NCBI GenBank assembly: GCA_902567045.1
Contig: CACFLJ010000005.1
Location: 1 to 64,000, forward strand
DNA length: 64,000 nt
Origin: an uncultured Pelagibacteraceae bacterium
Lineage (GTDB): Bacteria; Pseudomonadota; Alphaproteobacteria; Pelagibacterales; Pelagibacteraceae
Reading direction: 5' to 3'
Below the pieces are notes generated by a model. It was not told the origin of the DNA. It was given only the letters and a program-made list of their open reading frames with translations, and did no database searches. Position 1 is the stretch's first letter. Every line of letters begins with the position of its first letter. Position numbers and translations under genes: made by a program. Shown in pieces: positions 46,594 through 55,216 of the stretch.

Positions 46594-47455
46594 AATAAAA
46601 AAAAAAACTTTATCTTTTCAAGATACAATCTTTAACTTACAAAAGTACTGGTCTAAAAAAGGTTGTGTAATATTACAACCGTACGATCTAGAGGTCGGTG
46701 CTGGGACATTCCATCCAGCAACCACTTTAAGATCACTTGGCCCAAAACCGTGGAAAACTGCATATGTTCAACCATCACGCCGCCCGACTGATGGAAGATA
46801 TGGTGACAACCCTAATAGATTGCAACATTACTATCAATTTCAAGTTTTAATTAAACCCTCACCAAAAGAAATAAAAAAGATGTATTTAAATAGCTTGTCA
46901 TCAATAGGTATTAATCATGAGGAACACGATATAAGGTTTGTTGAAGATGACTGGGAAAGTCCTACATTAGGAGCGGCAGGTCTTGGATGGGAAGTTTGGT
47001 GTGATGGAATGGAAGTTACACAATTTACCTATTTCCAACAAATGGCTGGAGCTGAATGTAAACCTGTATCTGTTGAAATTACATATGGATTAGAGAGATT
47101 GTGCATGTTTATTCAAAACAAAAAAAGTGTTTTTGACTTAATTTGGAATGACGAAGGAATTACTTACAAAGATGTTTTTCAACAGTCAGAGAAAGAATTT
47201 TCAGCATATAATTTTGAATATGCCAATACTGATAATTTATTTAAAATATTTGAAATGCTTGAAGAAGAAACAAAATTATTAGTTGAAAAAAAGATTTCTC
47301 TTCCAGCTTATGATCAATGTTTAAAATGTAGTCATGTCTTCAATATTTTAGATGCAAGAGGGGTGATTAGTGTAGCACAAAGGGCTGAATATATTGCAAG
47401 AATAAGGGAACTAACTAAATCAATTGGGAAAGTTTGGATTGAAAGCCAAAGTTAA
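46583..47455 (+). CDS. glyQ: Glycyl-tRNA synthetase alpha subunit
   Basis: A 290-residue class II synthetase subunit. [57 protein letters not shown] and VTYFQQ-like [14 protein letters not shown] mark GlyQ, with the class II motifs holding ATP and glycine. It forms an alpha2beta2 enzyme with the next gene, which starts one base before its stop. The S49-gene overlap suggests coupled expression. Confidence 0.98.
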   Translation: MVSKIKKKTLSFQDTIFNLQKYWSKKGCVILQPYDLEVGAGTFHPATTLRSLGPKPWKTAYVQPSRRPTDGRYGDNPNRLQHYYQFQVLIKPSPKEIKKMYLNSLSSIGINHEEHDIRFVEDDWESPTLGAAGLGWEVWCDGMEVTQFTYFQQMAGAECKPVSVEITYGLERLCMFIQNKKSVFDLIWNDEGITYKDVFQQSEKEFSAYNFEYANTDNLFKIFEMLEEETKLLVEKKISLPAYDQCLKCSHVFNILDARGVISVAQRAEYIARIRELTKSIGKVWIESQS

Positions 47456-49518
47456 TGTCAGAATTATTTGTAGAGCTGTTTAGTGAGGAAATTCCTGCAA
47501 GGCTTCAAATAAACGCAAGGAATGAATTAAAAAAAAATATTAAAAATTTTTTTATTGATAACCAAATCAAATTCAGTGAAAATTTTAATGTTTATTCAAC
47601 ACCAAATAGATTAGTTCTACATGTTGATAAAATCCCTAATGAAATCAGATTAAGCTCAGAGGAGATTAAAGGCCCAAATGTTAATGCTCCTGAAAAAGCA
47701 TTAGAGGGATTTATTAGATCAAACAATACAAAATTAGAAAAAATCTTTAAAAAAAATACTGAGAAAGGTGAATTTTATTTTTTTAATAAAGAGTCTAGAA
47801 AAATAAAAGTTTCAGATTTACTAGAAAAAAATTTAAGTGAAATCTTAAAAAAGATTTCTTGGAATAAATCAATGAAATGGGCAAATTATGATCTTTATTG
47901 GGGAAGACCTCTTAAATCTATTTTAGCAATATTTAATAAAAAACCTCTAAATTTTGATTTTAACCACATAAATAGCTCCAACAAAACTTTTATAGATAAA
48001 TCACTAGAAGAAGGTATGAAAATTTTTAACGACTTTCATTCGTATTTAAAATTTTTTAAACAAAAAGGTATTTTAATTGATCAAGATTTAAGAAAAAAAA
48101 TAATACAGAATAAGATTAATGAAATAATTAATAAAAAAAATTTAAAAATCGAACAGAATGATAGGCTTATAGATGAAATAGTAAATATAGTTGAAAAGCC
48201 AGCGGTAATTGTTTGTGACTTTGACAAAAAATTTTTAAATATACCAAGTGAAATATTGATTACGACTATGCAGAGTCATCAAAAATATTTACCAACTTTT
48301 GATAAAAAAAATAATCTTACAAATAATTTTTTTGTTGTTTCAGACATAAAAGATATTAAAGGGTTTGTTAAATTAGGAAATGAGAGGGTGATTGAAGCAA
48401 GATTAAGTGATGCTGAGTTTTTTTGGGAAAAAAATAAAACTCAAAATTTAGTTAAACAAGTAGATAAGTTAAAAAACATAAATTATTTTAAAGGCTTAGG
48501 ATCCTATTTTGACAAAATTCAGCGCATGAGAAAGTTGTCATCATTAATTTCTGATGATTTTTTAATTAGTAAAGATAAAATTGAAATAGCTTCATCAATT
48601 TGTAAAGTTGATTTAATGTCTGATCTTGTTGGAGAGTTTCCAGAACTTCAAGGCATTGTTGGAGGCCATTTTGCTAGTTTTCAAGGGTTTGATAAAGAAG
48701 TTTGTCTTGCTGTATCTGAACAATATTTGCCTAACGGGATGGAAAGCAAATTACCAAAAAAAATGTACAGTGTTGCTTTATCTTTAAGTGATAAACTAGA
48801 CTCATTAGTTGGTTTTTTTGGAATTAATCTGAAACCTACTAGTTCTAAAGACCCATATGCCATAAGAAGAATGGCTATAAGTCTTGTCAGACTAATTGTT
48901 GAAAATGAAATAAAAATCAAACTAAAAGATTTAATTGTTTACACCTGTTCAGTATATAGAGATCAGGGCTATGAATTTGATATTAAAAAGATACAAAACG
49001 AATTAAGTGACTTTATAATTGAAAGATTAAAAAATTATTTAAAAGAAAAAAAAATAAGACAAGATATAATTGAAAGTTCAACATTTTTGCTTGGATTAGA
49101 TGATATGTTAAAGGCTTATAAAAAATCTTTATGTTTAAATAAAAATATTAAAAAAGAAATCGGCTTTGAAACTATTGCCGCATACAAGAGGTCTTCAAAT
49201 ATATTAAATACTGAAGAAAAAATGTCTACCGAATCCCTTGGTTTTGCAGATCCAGGTTTATTTAAAAATGATTATGAGAAAAAATTATATAAAAAAATAA
49301 ATGATATAAGAAAATATTTTTTGAGTATTGGGAAAGACGAAAATTATGAGGAGAGTTTAAAAATTTTATCGAGTATTAAGAACGAGGTAAACGATTTTTT
49401 TGATAATGTTATTGTTAATGATGAAGATATAATAATTAAAAAAAATAGATTAGAATTATTAAATATGTTGTGTAAAACTTTTGATAACTATTTTAATTTT
49501 TCAAAAATAGAAGCCTAG
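47455..49518 (+). CDS. glyS: Glycyl-tRNA synthetase beta subunit
   Basis: A 687-residue tRNA-binding subunit. FVELFSEEIPARLQINAR opens it, MKWANYDLYWGRPLKSILAI, TTMQSHQKYLPTF, RLSDAEFFWEKN and SKDPYAIRRMAISLVRLI are the family landmarks, and the last ~150 residues correspond to the anticodon-binding domain. Length is normal. Overlaps glyQ by one base; ppdK follows after 1 base. Confidence 0.97.
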   Translation: MSELFVELFSEEIPARLQINARNELKKNIKNFFIDNQIKFSENFNVYSTPNRLVLHVDKIPNEIRLSSEEIKGPNVNAPEKALEGFIRSNNTKLEKIFKKNTEKGEFYFFNKESRKIKVSDLLEKNLSEILKKISWNKSMKWANYDLYWGRPLKSILAIFNKKPLNFDFNHINSSNKTFIDKSLEEGMKIFNDFHSYLKFFKQKGILIDQDLRKKIIQNKINEIINKKNLKIEQNDRLIDEIVNIVEKPAVIVCDFDKKFLNIPSEILITTMQSHQKYLPTFDKKNNLTNNFFVVSDIKDIKGFVKLGNERVIEARLSDAEFFWEKNKTQNLVKQVDKLKNINYFKGLGSYFDKIQRMRKLSSLISDDFLISKDKIEIASSICKVDLMSDLVGEFPELQGIVGGHFASFQGFDKEVCLAVSEQYLPNGMESKLPKKMYSVALSLSDKLDSLVGFFGINLKPTSSKDPYAIRRMAISLVRLIVENEIKIKLKDLIVYTCSVYRDQGYEFDIKKIQNELSDFIIERLKNYLKEKKIRQDIIESSTFLLGLDDMLKAYKKSLCLNKNIKKEIGFETIAAYKRSSNILNTEEKMSTESLGFADPGLFKNDYEKKLYKKINDIRKYFLSIGKDENYEESLKILSSIKNEVNDFFDNVIVNDEDIIIKKNRLELLNMLCKTFDNYFNFSKIEA

Positions 49519-49519
49519 T

Positions 49520-52180
49520 ATGAAAAAATTTATATTTAATTTTAAATCAAATAAAATAAAAAAAATTAAACTACCAAAAAATATTCTTGGTGGCAAAGGT
49601 GCAAATCTTTCTGAGATGGGAAGAATGGGGCTACCTGTACCCCCTGGTTTTACAATATCAACAGGGGTATGTGATTTATTTTATAAGAATAAAAAAAAAT
49701 TAAATAAAAAAATACTTAATGAAATAGATAAAGAATTAAAATTTATTGAAAAAGACTCAGGAAAAAAATTTGGAGATTTAAAAAATCCTCTTCTAGTTTC
49801 TGTAAGATCTGGAGCTAGGGTTTCTATGCCTGGTATGATGGATACTATTTTAAATCTAGGTCTAAATGATAATACAGTAATAGCACTTGCAAAAAAAACT
49901 TCAAATTTAAGATTTGCAAATGATAGCTATAGGCGTTTTATTCAAATGTATTCTAGTGTTGTATTGGGAATAGAAAGTTATCACTTTGAAGATATCATCG
50001 AGAACTATAAGTTAACAAAAGGAGTATTATTAGACACAGAATTAGATGAGTATGACTGGCAAGCTTTAATAAAAGATTTTAAAAACATAGTGAAAGAAAA
50101 AACAAAAAAAGATTTTCCTCAAAGTGTCAAAGAACAACTGGTGGGAGCTATAAGTGCTGTTTTTTTATCTTGGGAAAGCCACAGAGCAAAAGTCTATAGA
50201 AAATTAAATCAAATACCGTCTAATTGGGGTACTGCAGTTAATGTACAATCAATGGTTTTTGGAAATATGGGGAATGATTGTGCAACTGGTGTAGTCTTTA
50301 CTAGAAATCCATCAGATGGATCAAAAAATATTTATGGAGAATATTTAATAAATGCGCAAGGAGAGGATGTTGTTGCCGGAACTAGAACACCACAACATAT
50401 TACAAAAAAAGCTAGAGTTGAATCAAAAGAAACTCTTAAGTCAATGGAGGAGGCAATGCCAAAGACATACAAACAACTAAAAAATATATTAATCAAATTA
50501 GAAAAACATTACAAAGATATGCAGGATGTTGAGTTTACAGTTGAAAATAAAAAACTTTGGATGCTTCAAACACGCTCTGGAAAACGAACAGCTAAATCTG
50601 CTGTAAAAATAGCTGTAGATATGGTTAATGAAAAGTTGATTACTAAAAAAGATGCAATATTAAGAATAGAGCCAAGTTCTTTAGACACTTTGCTTCATCC
50701 AACTTTAGATGAGAAAGCAAACTTAGAAGTAATTGGGTCAGGCTTACCCGCGTCACCCGGTGCTGCAAGTGGAAAAGTTGTTTTTACGTCCGAGGAGGCT
50801 GAAAGACTAAATAGTATGATGCAAAGTACAATATTAGTTCGTGTAGAAACTTCGCCAGAGGATATACATGGTATGCATGCAGCAAAAGGAATACTTACCT
50901 CAAGAGGAGGTATGACAAGTCATGCTGCAGTAGTTGCTAGAGGGATGGGACGACCATGTGTTTCTGGATCTAGTGAAATAGAAATTGATTATGAAAACAA
51001 ATTATTCAAAACAAACAATAAAGTAATTAAAGAGGGAGAAATAATTACAATTGATGGTTCAACAGGCAGAATAATTATTGGCGAGATAAAAACAGTTAAA
51101 CCAGAAATATCAGGTGATTTCTCAAAAATAATGAGTTGGTCTGATGATTTCAGAAAATTAAAAATTAGAACTAATTCGGAGACGCCATTAGATAGTAAAA
51201 CTGCTAGAGAATTTGGTGCAGAGGGTATTGGTTTGTGTAGAACTGAACATATGTTTTTTGAGGAGGAAAGAATTTTATCTGTAAGAGAAATGATATTATC
51301 AAAAACAATTGAAGATCGATCTAATGCACTTAAAAAGCTATTACCACATCAAAAAAAGGATTTTATTGAAATATTTAAAATAATGAGAGGTTTGCCAGTA
51401 ACAGTAAGATTGCTTGACCCGCCACTACATGAATTTTTGCCAAAAAGTAATAACGAAATTAATGATGTTGCAGTTTCACTAAATATTCCCATTAAAGAAC
51501 TTGAAGTTAGAATTTCAGAACTTCATGAACAAAATCCAATGCTAGGTCATAGAGGTTGTAGATTGGCAATTTCATTCCCCGAAATTTATGAGATGCAGTG
51601 CACTGCAATTTTTGAAGCTTTAGTGGAATGTAAAAAACAAAAAATTCAATCAACTATGCCTGAAATCATGATCCCTTTAGTTTCAACAGAGGCAGAAATA
51701 AAAATTATGAAAGATTTAGTCATTAGGGTTGCAAAAAAAGTTCAAGATGAGAATAAAATTAAAATTGATTTTTTAGTTGGAACAATGATTGAATTGCCAA
51801 GAGCAGCAATAAAGGCAAAAGATATCGCTAAACACGCTGAATTTTTTAGTTTTGGAACAAATGATTTAACTCAAACTACATTTGGAATTAGTAGAGATGA
51901 TAGTGGTAAATTCCTTAATGATTATATCGAGAACAAAATTTTTGATATTGATCCTTTTGTATCAATTGATGAAGGAGTTGGAGACTTAATAAAAATTGCA
52001 ACTGACAAAGGTAGAAAACAAAACAAAAAAATTAAACTTGGAATTTGTGGTGAGCATGGTGGAGATCCTAAAAGTATAGAATTTTGTGCAAAAACTGGAT
52101 TAGATTATGTGTCTTGTTCACCTTACAGAGTTCCAGTTGCAAGATTAGCGGCAGCGCAAGCTCAAATAAGAAAAAATTAA
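49520..52180 (+). CDS. ppdK: Pyruvate, phosphate dikinase
   Basis: An 886-residue enzyme interconverting pyruvate and PEP with ATP and Pi. The N-terminal ATP-grasp has LGGKGANLSEMGRMGLPVPP and VSVRSGARVSMPGMMDTILN; the swivelling phospho-His domain has LTSRGGMTSHAAVVARGMGR; the C-terminal TIM barrel has FFSFGTNDLTQTTFGISRDD. In SAR11, PPDK is proposed to stand in for a conventional pyruvate kinase step. It shares the stop TTAA with nadC. Confidence 0.98.
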   Translation: MKKFIFNFKSNKIKKIKLPKNILGGKGANLSEMGRMGLPVPPGFTISTGVCDLFYKNKKKLNKKILNEIDKELKFIEKDSGKKFGDLKNPLLVSVRSGARVSMPGMMDTILNLGLNDNTVIALAKKTSNLRFANDSYRRFIQMYSSVVLGIESYHFEDIIENYKLTKGVLLDTELDEYDWQALIKDFKNIVKEKTKKDFPQSVKEQLVGAISAVFLSWESHRAKVYRKLNQIPSNWGTAVNVQSMVFGNMGNDCATGVVFTRNPSDGSKNIYGEYLINAQGEDVVAGTRTPQHITKKARVESKETLKSMEEAMPKTYKQLKNILIKLEKHYKDMQDVEFTVENKKLWMLQTRSGKRTAKSAVKIAVDMVNEKLITKKDAILRIEPSSLDTLLHPTLDEKANLEVIGSGLPASPGAASGKVVFTSEEAERLNSMMQSTILVRVETSPEDIHGMHAAKGILTSRGGMTSHAAVVARGMGRPCVSGSSEIEIDYENKLFKTNNKVIKEGEIITIDGSTGRIIIGEIKTVKPEISGDFSKIMSWSDDFRKLKIRTNSETPLDSKTAREFGAEGIGLCRTEHMFFEEERILSVREMILSKTIEDRSNALKKLLPHQKKDFIEIFKIMRGLPVTVRLLDPPLHEFLPKSNNEINDVAVSLNIPIKELEVRISELHEQNPMLGHRGCRLAISFPEIYEMQCTAIFEALVECKKQKIQSTMPEIMIPLVSTEAEIKIMKDLVIRVAKKVQDENKIKIDFLVGTMIELPRAAIKAKDIAKHAEFFSFGTNDLTQTTFGISRDDSGKFLNDYIENKIFDIDPFVSIDEGVGDLIKIATDKGRKQNKKIKLGICGEHGGDPKSIEFCAKTGLDYVSCSPYRVPVARLAAAQAQIRKN

Positions 52181-53013
52181 ATCTCTAATTTTAAATCCAA
52201 AGCTTGAATACTATGTGTTAACTCACCTACAGATATTCTATCAACGTTTGTTGCAGCTAGATTTTTTACATTTTTTAAAGTTATTCCTCCAGAGGCTTCA
52301 GTCTCATATTTCCCTTTTGCATATTTAATAGCCACTCCTAGAGTTTTTGGACTCATATTATCAAACAAAACTGTATTAAAATTAAGACCATTAATTCTTT
52401 TAAATTGTCTCAAAGTATCTACCTCGACAGTAATTTTTCTTTTTTTTTTATTTTTAATTGCTTTTTTTACTATTTCTTCAAATTTCTTTGATGAGGCTAG
52501 ATGATTGTCTTTAATCAAAAATTCATCACTTAAATTAAATCTGTGATTAGTACCACCTCCTAGTTTTACGGCATATTTTTGAATAACTCTTAGATTAGGA
52601 ATTGTTTTTCTAGTACAACAAATTTTTGTTTTTTTACCTACCTTTTCAACAAATTTATTGGTTTTAGTTGCAATACCTGAGATATGTGAGAGGAAATTTA
52701 GAGCAACTCTTTCCCCAATTAAAATACTTTTAATTTTACCTTCAATCACAGCAATTATAGAACCTTTATTAATTTTTGACCCTTCTTTTTTTTTTATATG
52801 AAATTTAATATTTCTATCTAATAATTTAAAAGTTTGTTTAGCGAATTCTAATCCACCTATAATACCTTTTTCATTGCTTATTAGGCTAACTTTTAAAATT
52901 GAACTATTATTTAATAAGTTTGTTGTAATATCTCCTGAAGGATATAGGTCCTCATTGAGAGCTAACTTACAAGTAGATCGGATAAAATTTTTACTTAATT
53001 GAATTTTTGGCAC
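52177..53013 (-). CDS. nadC: Quinolinate phosphoribosyltransferase
   Basis: A 278-residue enzyme of NAD synthesis. LNEDLYPSGDITT (about 18-30), GERVALNFLSHISGIAT, CCTRKTIPNLRVIQKYAVKL and EASGGITLKNVKNLA are the family motifs, and the length is normal. It follows nadA by 4 bases. Only nadA and nadC are here; nadB is not visible in this window. Confidence 0.97.
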   Translation of the reverse strand: MPKIQLSKNFIRSTCKLALNEDLYPSGDITTNLLNNSSILKVSLISNEKGIIGGLEFAKQTFKLLDRNIKFHIKKKEGSKINKGSIIAVIEGKIKSILIGERVALNFLSHISGIATKTNKFVEKVGKKTKICCTRKTIPNLRVIQKYAVKLGGGTNHRFNLSDEFLIKDNHLASSKKFEEIVKKAIKNKKKRKITVEVDTLRQFKRINGLNFNTVLFDNMSPKTLGVAIKYAKGKYETEASGGITLKNVKNLAATNVDRISVGELTHSIQALDLKLEI

Positions 53014-53017
53014 AGAA

Positions 53018-54007
53018 TTATCTGCCTATTTCAGCCATTCTCTCTACTGATTTCCTAGCTCTCTCAATTGTTGCGTTATCCATTATTAATTCGTTGGTTT
53101 CATTTTCTAAACAATCAAGTATTTTTGGCAATGTAATTTTTTTCATATGAGGACATAAGTTACAAGGTCTAATAAATTCTACATTAGGATTATCAATTTG
53201 AACATTATCGCTCATTGAGCATTCTGTAACCATCATAACTTTTTCAGGTTGATTATCTTTAACATATTTAATCATACCACTTGTTGAACCAGCAAAATCA
53301 CTTGCTTTTATTACATCAGGAGGACATTCAGGATGAGCAATAATTTTAATTCCAGGATTGTTTTTTCTTATTTCATTAATCTCTTCATCATTAAATTGTT
53401 CATGAACTTCACATGTACCTTTCCATGAAATAATTTCTACATCAGTTTGAGAAGCAACATATTTTGCTAAATAGTCATCAGGTAAGAAAATTACTTTTTT
53501 TACACCTAAAGAGTTTACAATTTTAACAGCATTTGCTGATGTACAACAAACGTCAGTTTCAGCTTTAACATCTGCAGAAGTGTTAACGTATGAAACTACA
53601 GGAATACCAGGATATTGTTTTTTTAAGTTTCTTACATCTTCACCAGTTATAGATGAGGATAAAGAACAACCAGCCTTCATATCTGGTAGTAAAACTTTTT
53701 TATTTGGACTCATCAATTTGGCAGTCTCCGCCATGAAATGTACACCGCACATAACAATTATATCAGCCTCTGTTTTTGCAGCTTCAATTGCCAAGGCTAA
53801 CGAGTCTGCTGAAAAATCAGATATACCATGATATATTTCAGGAGTTTGGTAATTATGAGCAAGAATTACTGCGTTCTTCTTTTTTTTAAGTTTATTTATT
53901 TTATAAATATAAGGTGCATGAGTGGCCCACTCTATTTCAGGAATGGATTTAGAAACCTTTTGATAAATTGGATCTGTTGCAATTTTAACTCGAGTTGTGA
54001 ATTCCAT
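53018..54007 (-). CDS. nadA: Quinolinate synthase
   Basis: A 329-residue [4Fe-4S] enzyme condensing iminoaspartate with dihydroxyacetone phosphate. AVILAHNYQTPEIY, VMCGVHFMAETAKL, TDVCCTSANAVKIV and RPCNLCPHMKKITL supply the cluster cysteines and active-site residues. Length fits the long NadA type. A second enzyme for iminoaspartate (NadB or aspartate dehydrogenase) must be elsewhere. Confidence 0.97.
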   Translation of the reverse strand: MEFTTRVKIATDPIYQKVSKSIPEIEWATHAPYIYKINKLKKKKNAVILAHNYQTPEIYHGISDFSADSLALAIEAAKTEADIIVMCGVHFMAETAKLMSPNKKVLLPDMKAGCSLSSSITGEDVRNLKKQYPGIPVVSYVNTSADVKAETDVCCTSANAVKIVNSLGVKKVIFLPDDYLAKYVASQTDVEIISWKGTCEVHEQFNDEEINEIRKNNPGIKIIAHPECPPDVIKASDFAGSTSGMIKYVKDNQPEKVMMVTECSMSDNVQIDNPNVEFIRPCNLCPHMKKITLPKILDCLENETNELIMDNATIERARKSVERMAEIGR

Positions 54008-54065
54008 AATAAAATCTTATCAACTTGAAATAGAATTGTCATTCATTTAATCTGACGCATGATTT

Positions 54066-54151
54066 GCGGCCATGCTGAAATTGGTAGACAGGCACGGTTG
54101 AGGGCCGTGTGAGCCTAGCTCATGAGAGTTCGATTCTCTCTGGCCGCACCA
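54066..54151 (+). tRNA. tRNA-Leu (GAG)
   Basis: An 86-nt class II tRNA with encoded CCA. Acceptor GCGGCCA/TGGCCGC, D arm with AAATTGGTAGACA, anticodon stem CACGG/CCGTG around TTGAGGG giving GAG, a long variable arm (TGAGCCTAGCTCA) and a T arm GAGAGTTCGATTCTCTC. It lies only 30 bases from the distal tmRNA-derived repeat. SAR11 prophages are known to use tRNA genes, including tRNA-Leu, as insertion sites. Confidence 0.96.
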
Positions 54152-54169
54152 TTAATTAATATTATATAT

Positions 54170-54233
54170 AAAAAAAAAAAGGGCGTTCTGTTGCCAGGTG
54201 CCCCAAACTGTTTATCAAGATCCACTAATAAAC
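54170..54233 (-). terminator. Candidate terminator/hairpin next to the displaced tmRNA 3' end
   Basis: On the reverse strand: a hairpin (GTTTATTAG with CTTGATAAAC, one G-T wobble and a bulge, 54210-54233), then GGGGC...GCCC with a 15-base loop, then eleven T. The wobble only pairs on the reverse strand, which favours a leftward RNA. The GC stem is just 4 bp, so termination strength is uncertain. Confidence 0.5.
54181..54208 (-). repeat. 28-bp direct repeat, distal copy (candidate att site)
   Basis: Identical over 28 bases to 55218-55245. On the reverse strand it begins GTTTGGGGCACCTGGC and ends AGAACGCCC. The proximal copy is the 3' end of the tmRNA gene; this one stands alone, is followed by an 11-T tract and lies 1,037 bases away in the same orientation. 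The pattern fits a displaced ssrA 3' end left by an insertion. Confidence 0.85.
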
Positions 54234-54373
54234 ACAGATAAATACTAACATTAATGTAACACCAATCAAAGAACTTGTGACGCCACCATTTTAACAATTT
54301 TTTAAGTGATAATTTAAATGAAAATAATTATAATTAACTCTAAATTAATCTCATAATAATAAGAAAATATTTT

Positions 54374-55144
54374 GTGACAAAATTAATTCATATTGGTCTA
54401 CCAAAAACTGGGCTAACTTTTTTTAAAGAAGAAATTTATGGTGAAGTGAGCAAAATAAAAAAAATACCTTTTTATAAATTTAGTTTAGAAAATTATGATT
54501 ATAAAAATAAATTAAATGATAAATTTATTATTGCAAATGAGGGAATGTTTGCAGAGAAATGGGATTTTATAAATTTAGAAAAAAATTTTCATAAAATAAA
54601 AGACATATTTGATAAAAAAACAATAGTAGTAATAACCTTAAGAAAACCATCAGATTTTTTAAATTCTATTTACTTACAACAATTTAAAGAAATGAATGTT
54701 TTAAAACCTGAAAAATTTTTTTACTCCTCAATAAATAGTGATAAAAGTGGATATAATATAAGATATTTGGACTATATTAAATTTATAAATTTATATAAAT
54801 CTTATTTCGAAAAAGTAATAATTCTTAAATATAATAAAAATTTCGATTTAGGATTTTTAAATAATATATTTAATTTAAGTTTTGATGAGTCAAAATATTT
54901 AGAAAGCAAAAAAAAAATATTTAGAAATAAATCAATATCAAAAAATTCAGTTTATTTGTTATTATTTTTATCTAAATTCATAAAAATTAATAATTGGAAG
55001 CAAAATAAATTTTTAAGAAATTTATACAAAATTATTCTACGTGTTGGAAGAAGTTCTTTTTTTCACAGAGAATATAACTGTAATATTAATAAGATTTTCA
55101 TTGAATTAAATCATAAAGATAAAATTTATGATGAAATTCAATAA
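54374..55144 (+). CDS. Sulfotransferase-family protein (islet cargo, GTG start)
   Basis: A 256-residue soluble protein. HIGLPKTGLTFFKEE (about 6-20) is the PAPS 5'-phosphosulfate loop with K11, and VVITLRKPSDFLNSIY (about 85-100) is the 3'-phosphate motif with R90 and S98 at the usual eight-residue spacing. The start is GTG at 54374. It should transfer sulfate from PAPS to a glycan, lipid or protein. Composition is extremely AT-rich, like the polysaccharide genes at 1-6250. It is the only gene between the tmRNA-derived repeats. The acceptor is unknown. Confidence 0.78.
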   Translation: MTKLIHIGLPKTGLTFFKEEIYGEVSKIKKIPFYKFSLENYDYKNKLNDKFIIANEGMFAEKWDFINLEKNFHKIKDIFDKKTIVVITLRKPSDFLNSIYLQQFKEMNVLKPEKFFYSSINSDKSGYNIRYLDYIKFINLYKSYFEKVIILKYNKNFDLGFLNNIFNLSFDESKYLESKKKIFRNKSISKNSVYLLLFLSKFIKINNWKQNKFLRNLYKIILRVGRSSFFHREYNCNINKIFIELNHKDKIYDEIQ

Positions 55145-55216
55145 TGTAACTTCAATGCAAACTTCAATGTAAGTTCCTTTTGGAAATAGACTTGAGACGC
55201 AAGAAACTTTTGGAAA

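Noticed and set aside
54115..54297. A 60-codon reverse-strand reading frame across tRNA-Leu and the distal repeat
   Set aside because: It runs antisense to the tRNA gene and through the T tract; the peptide segment GAPGNRTP comes from the structured repeat. Better explained as RNA and att sequence than protein.
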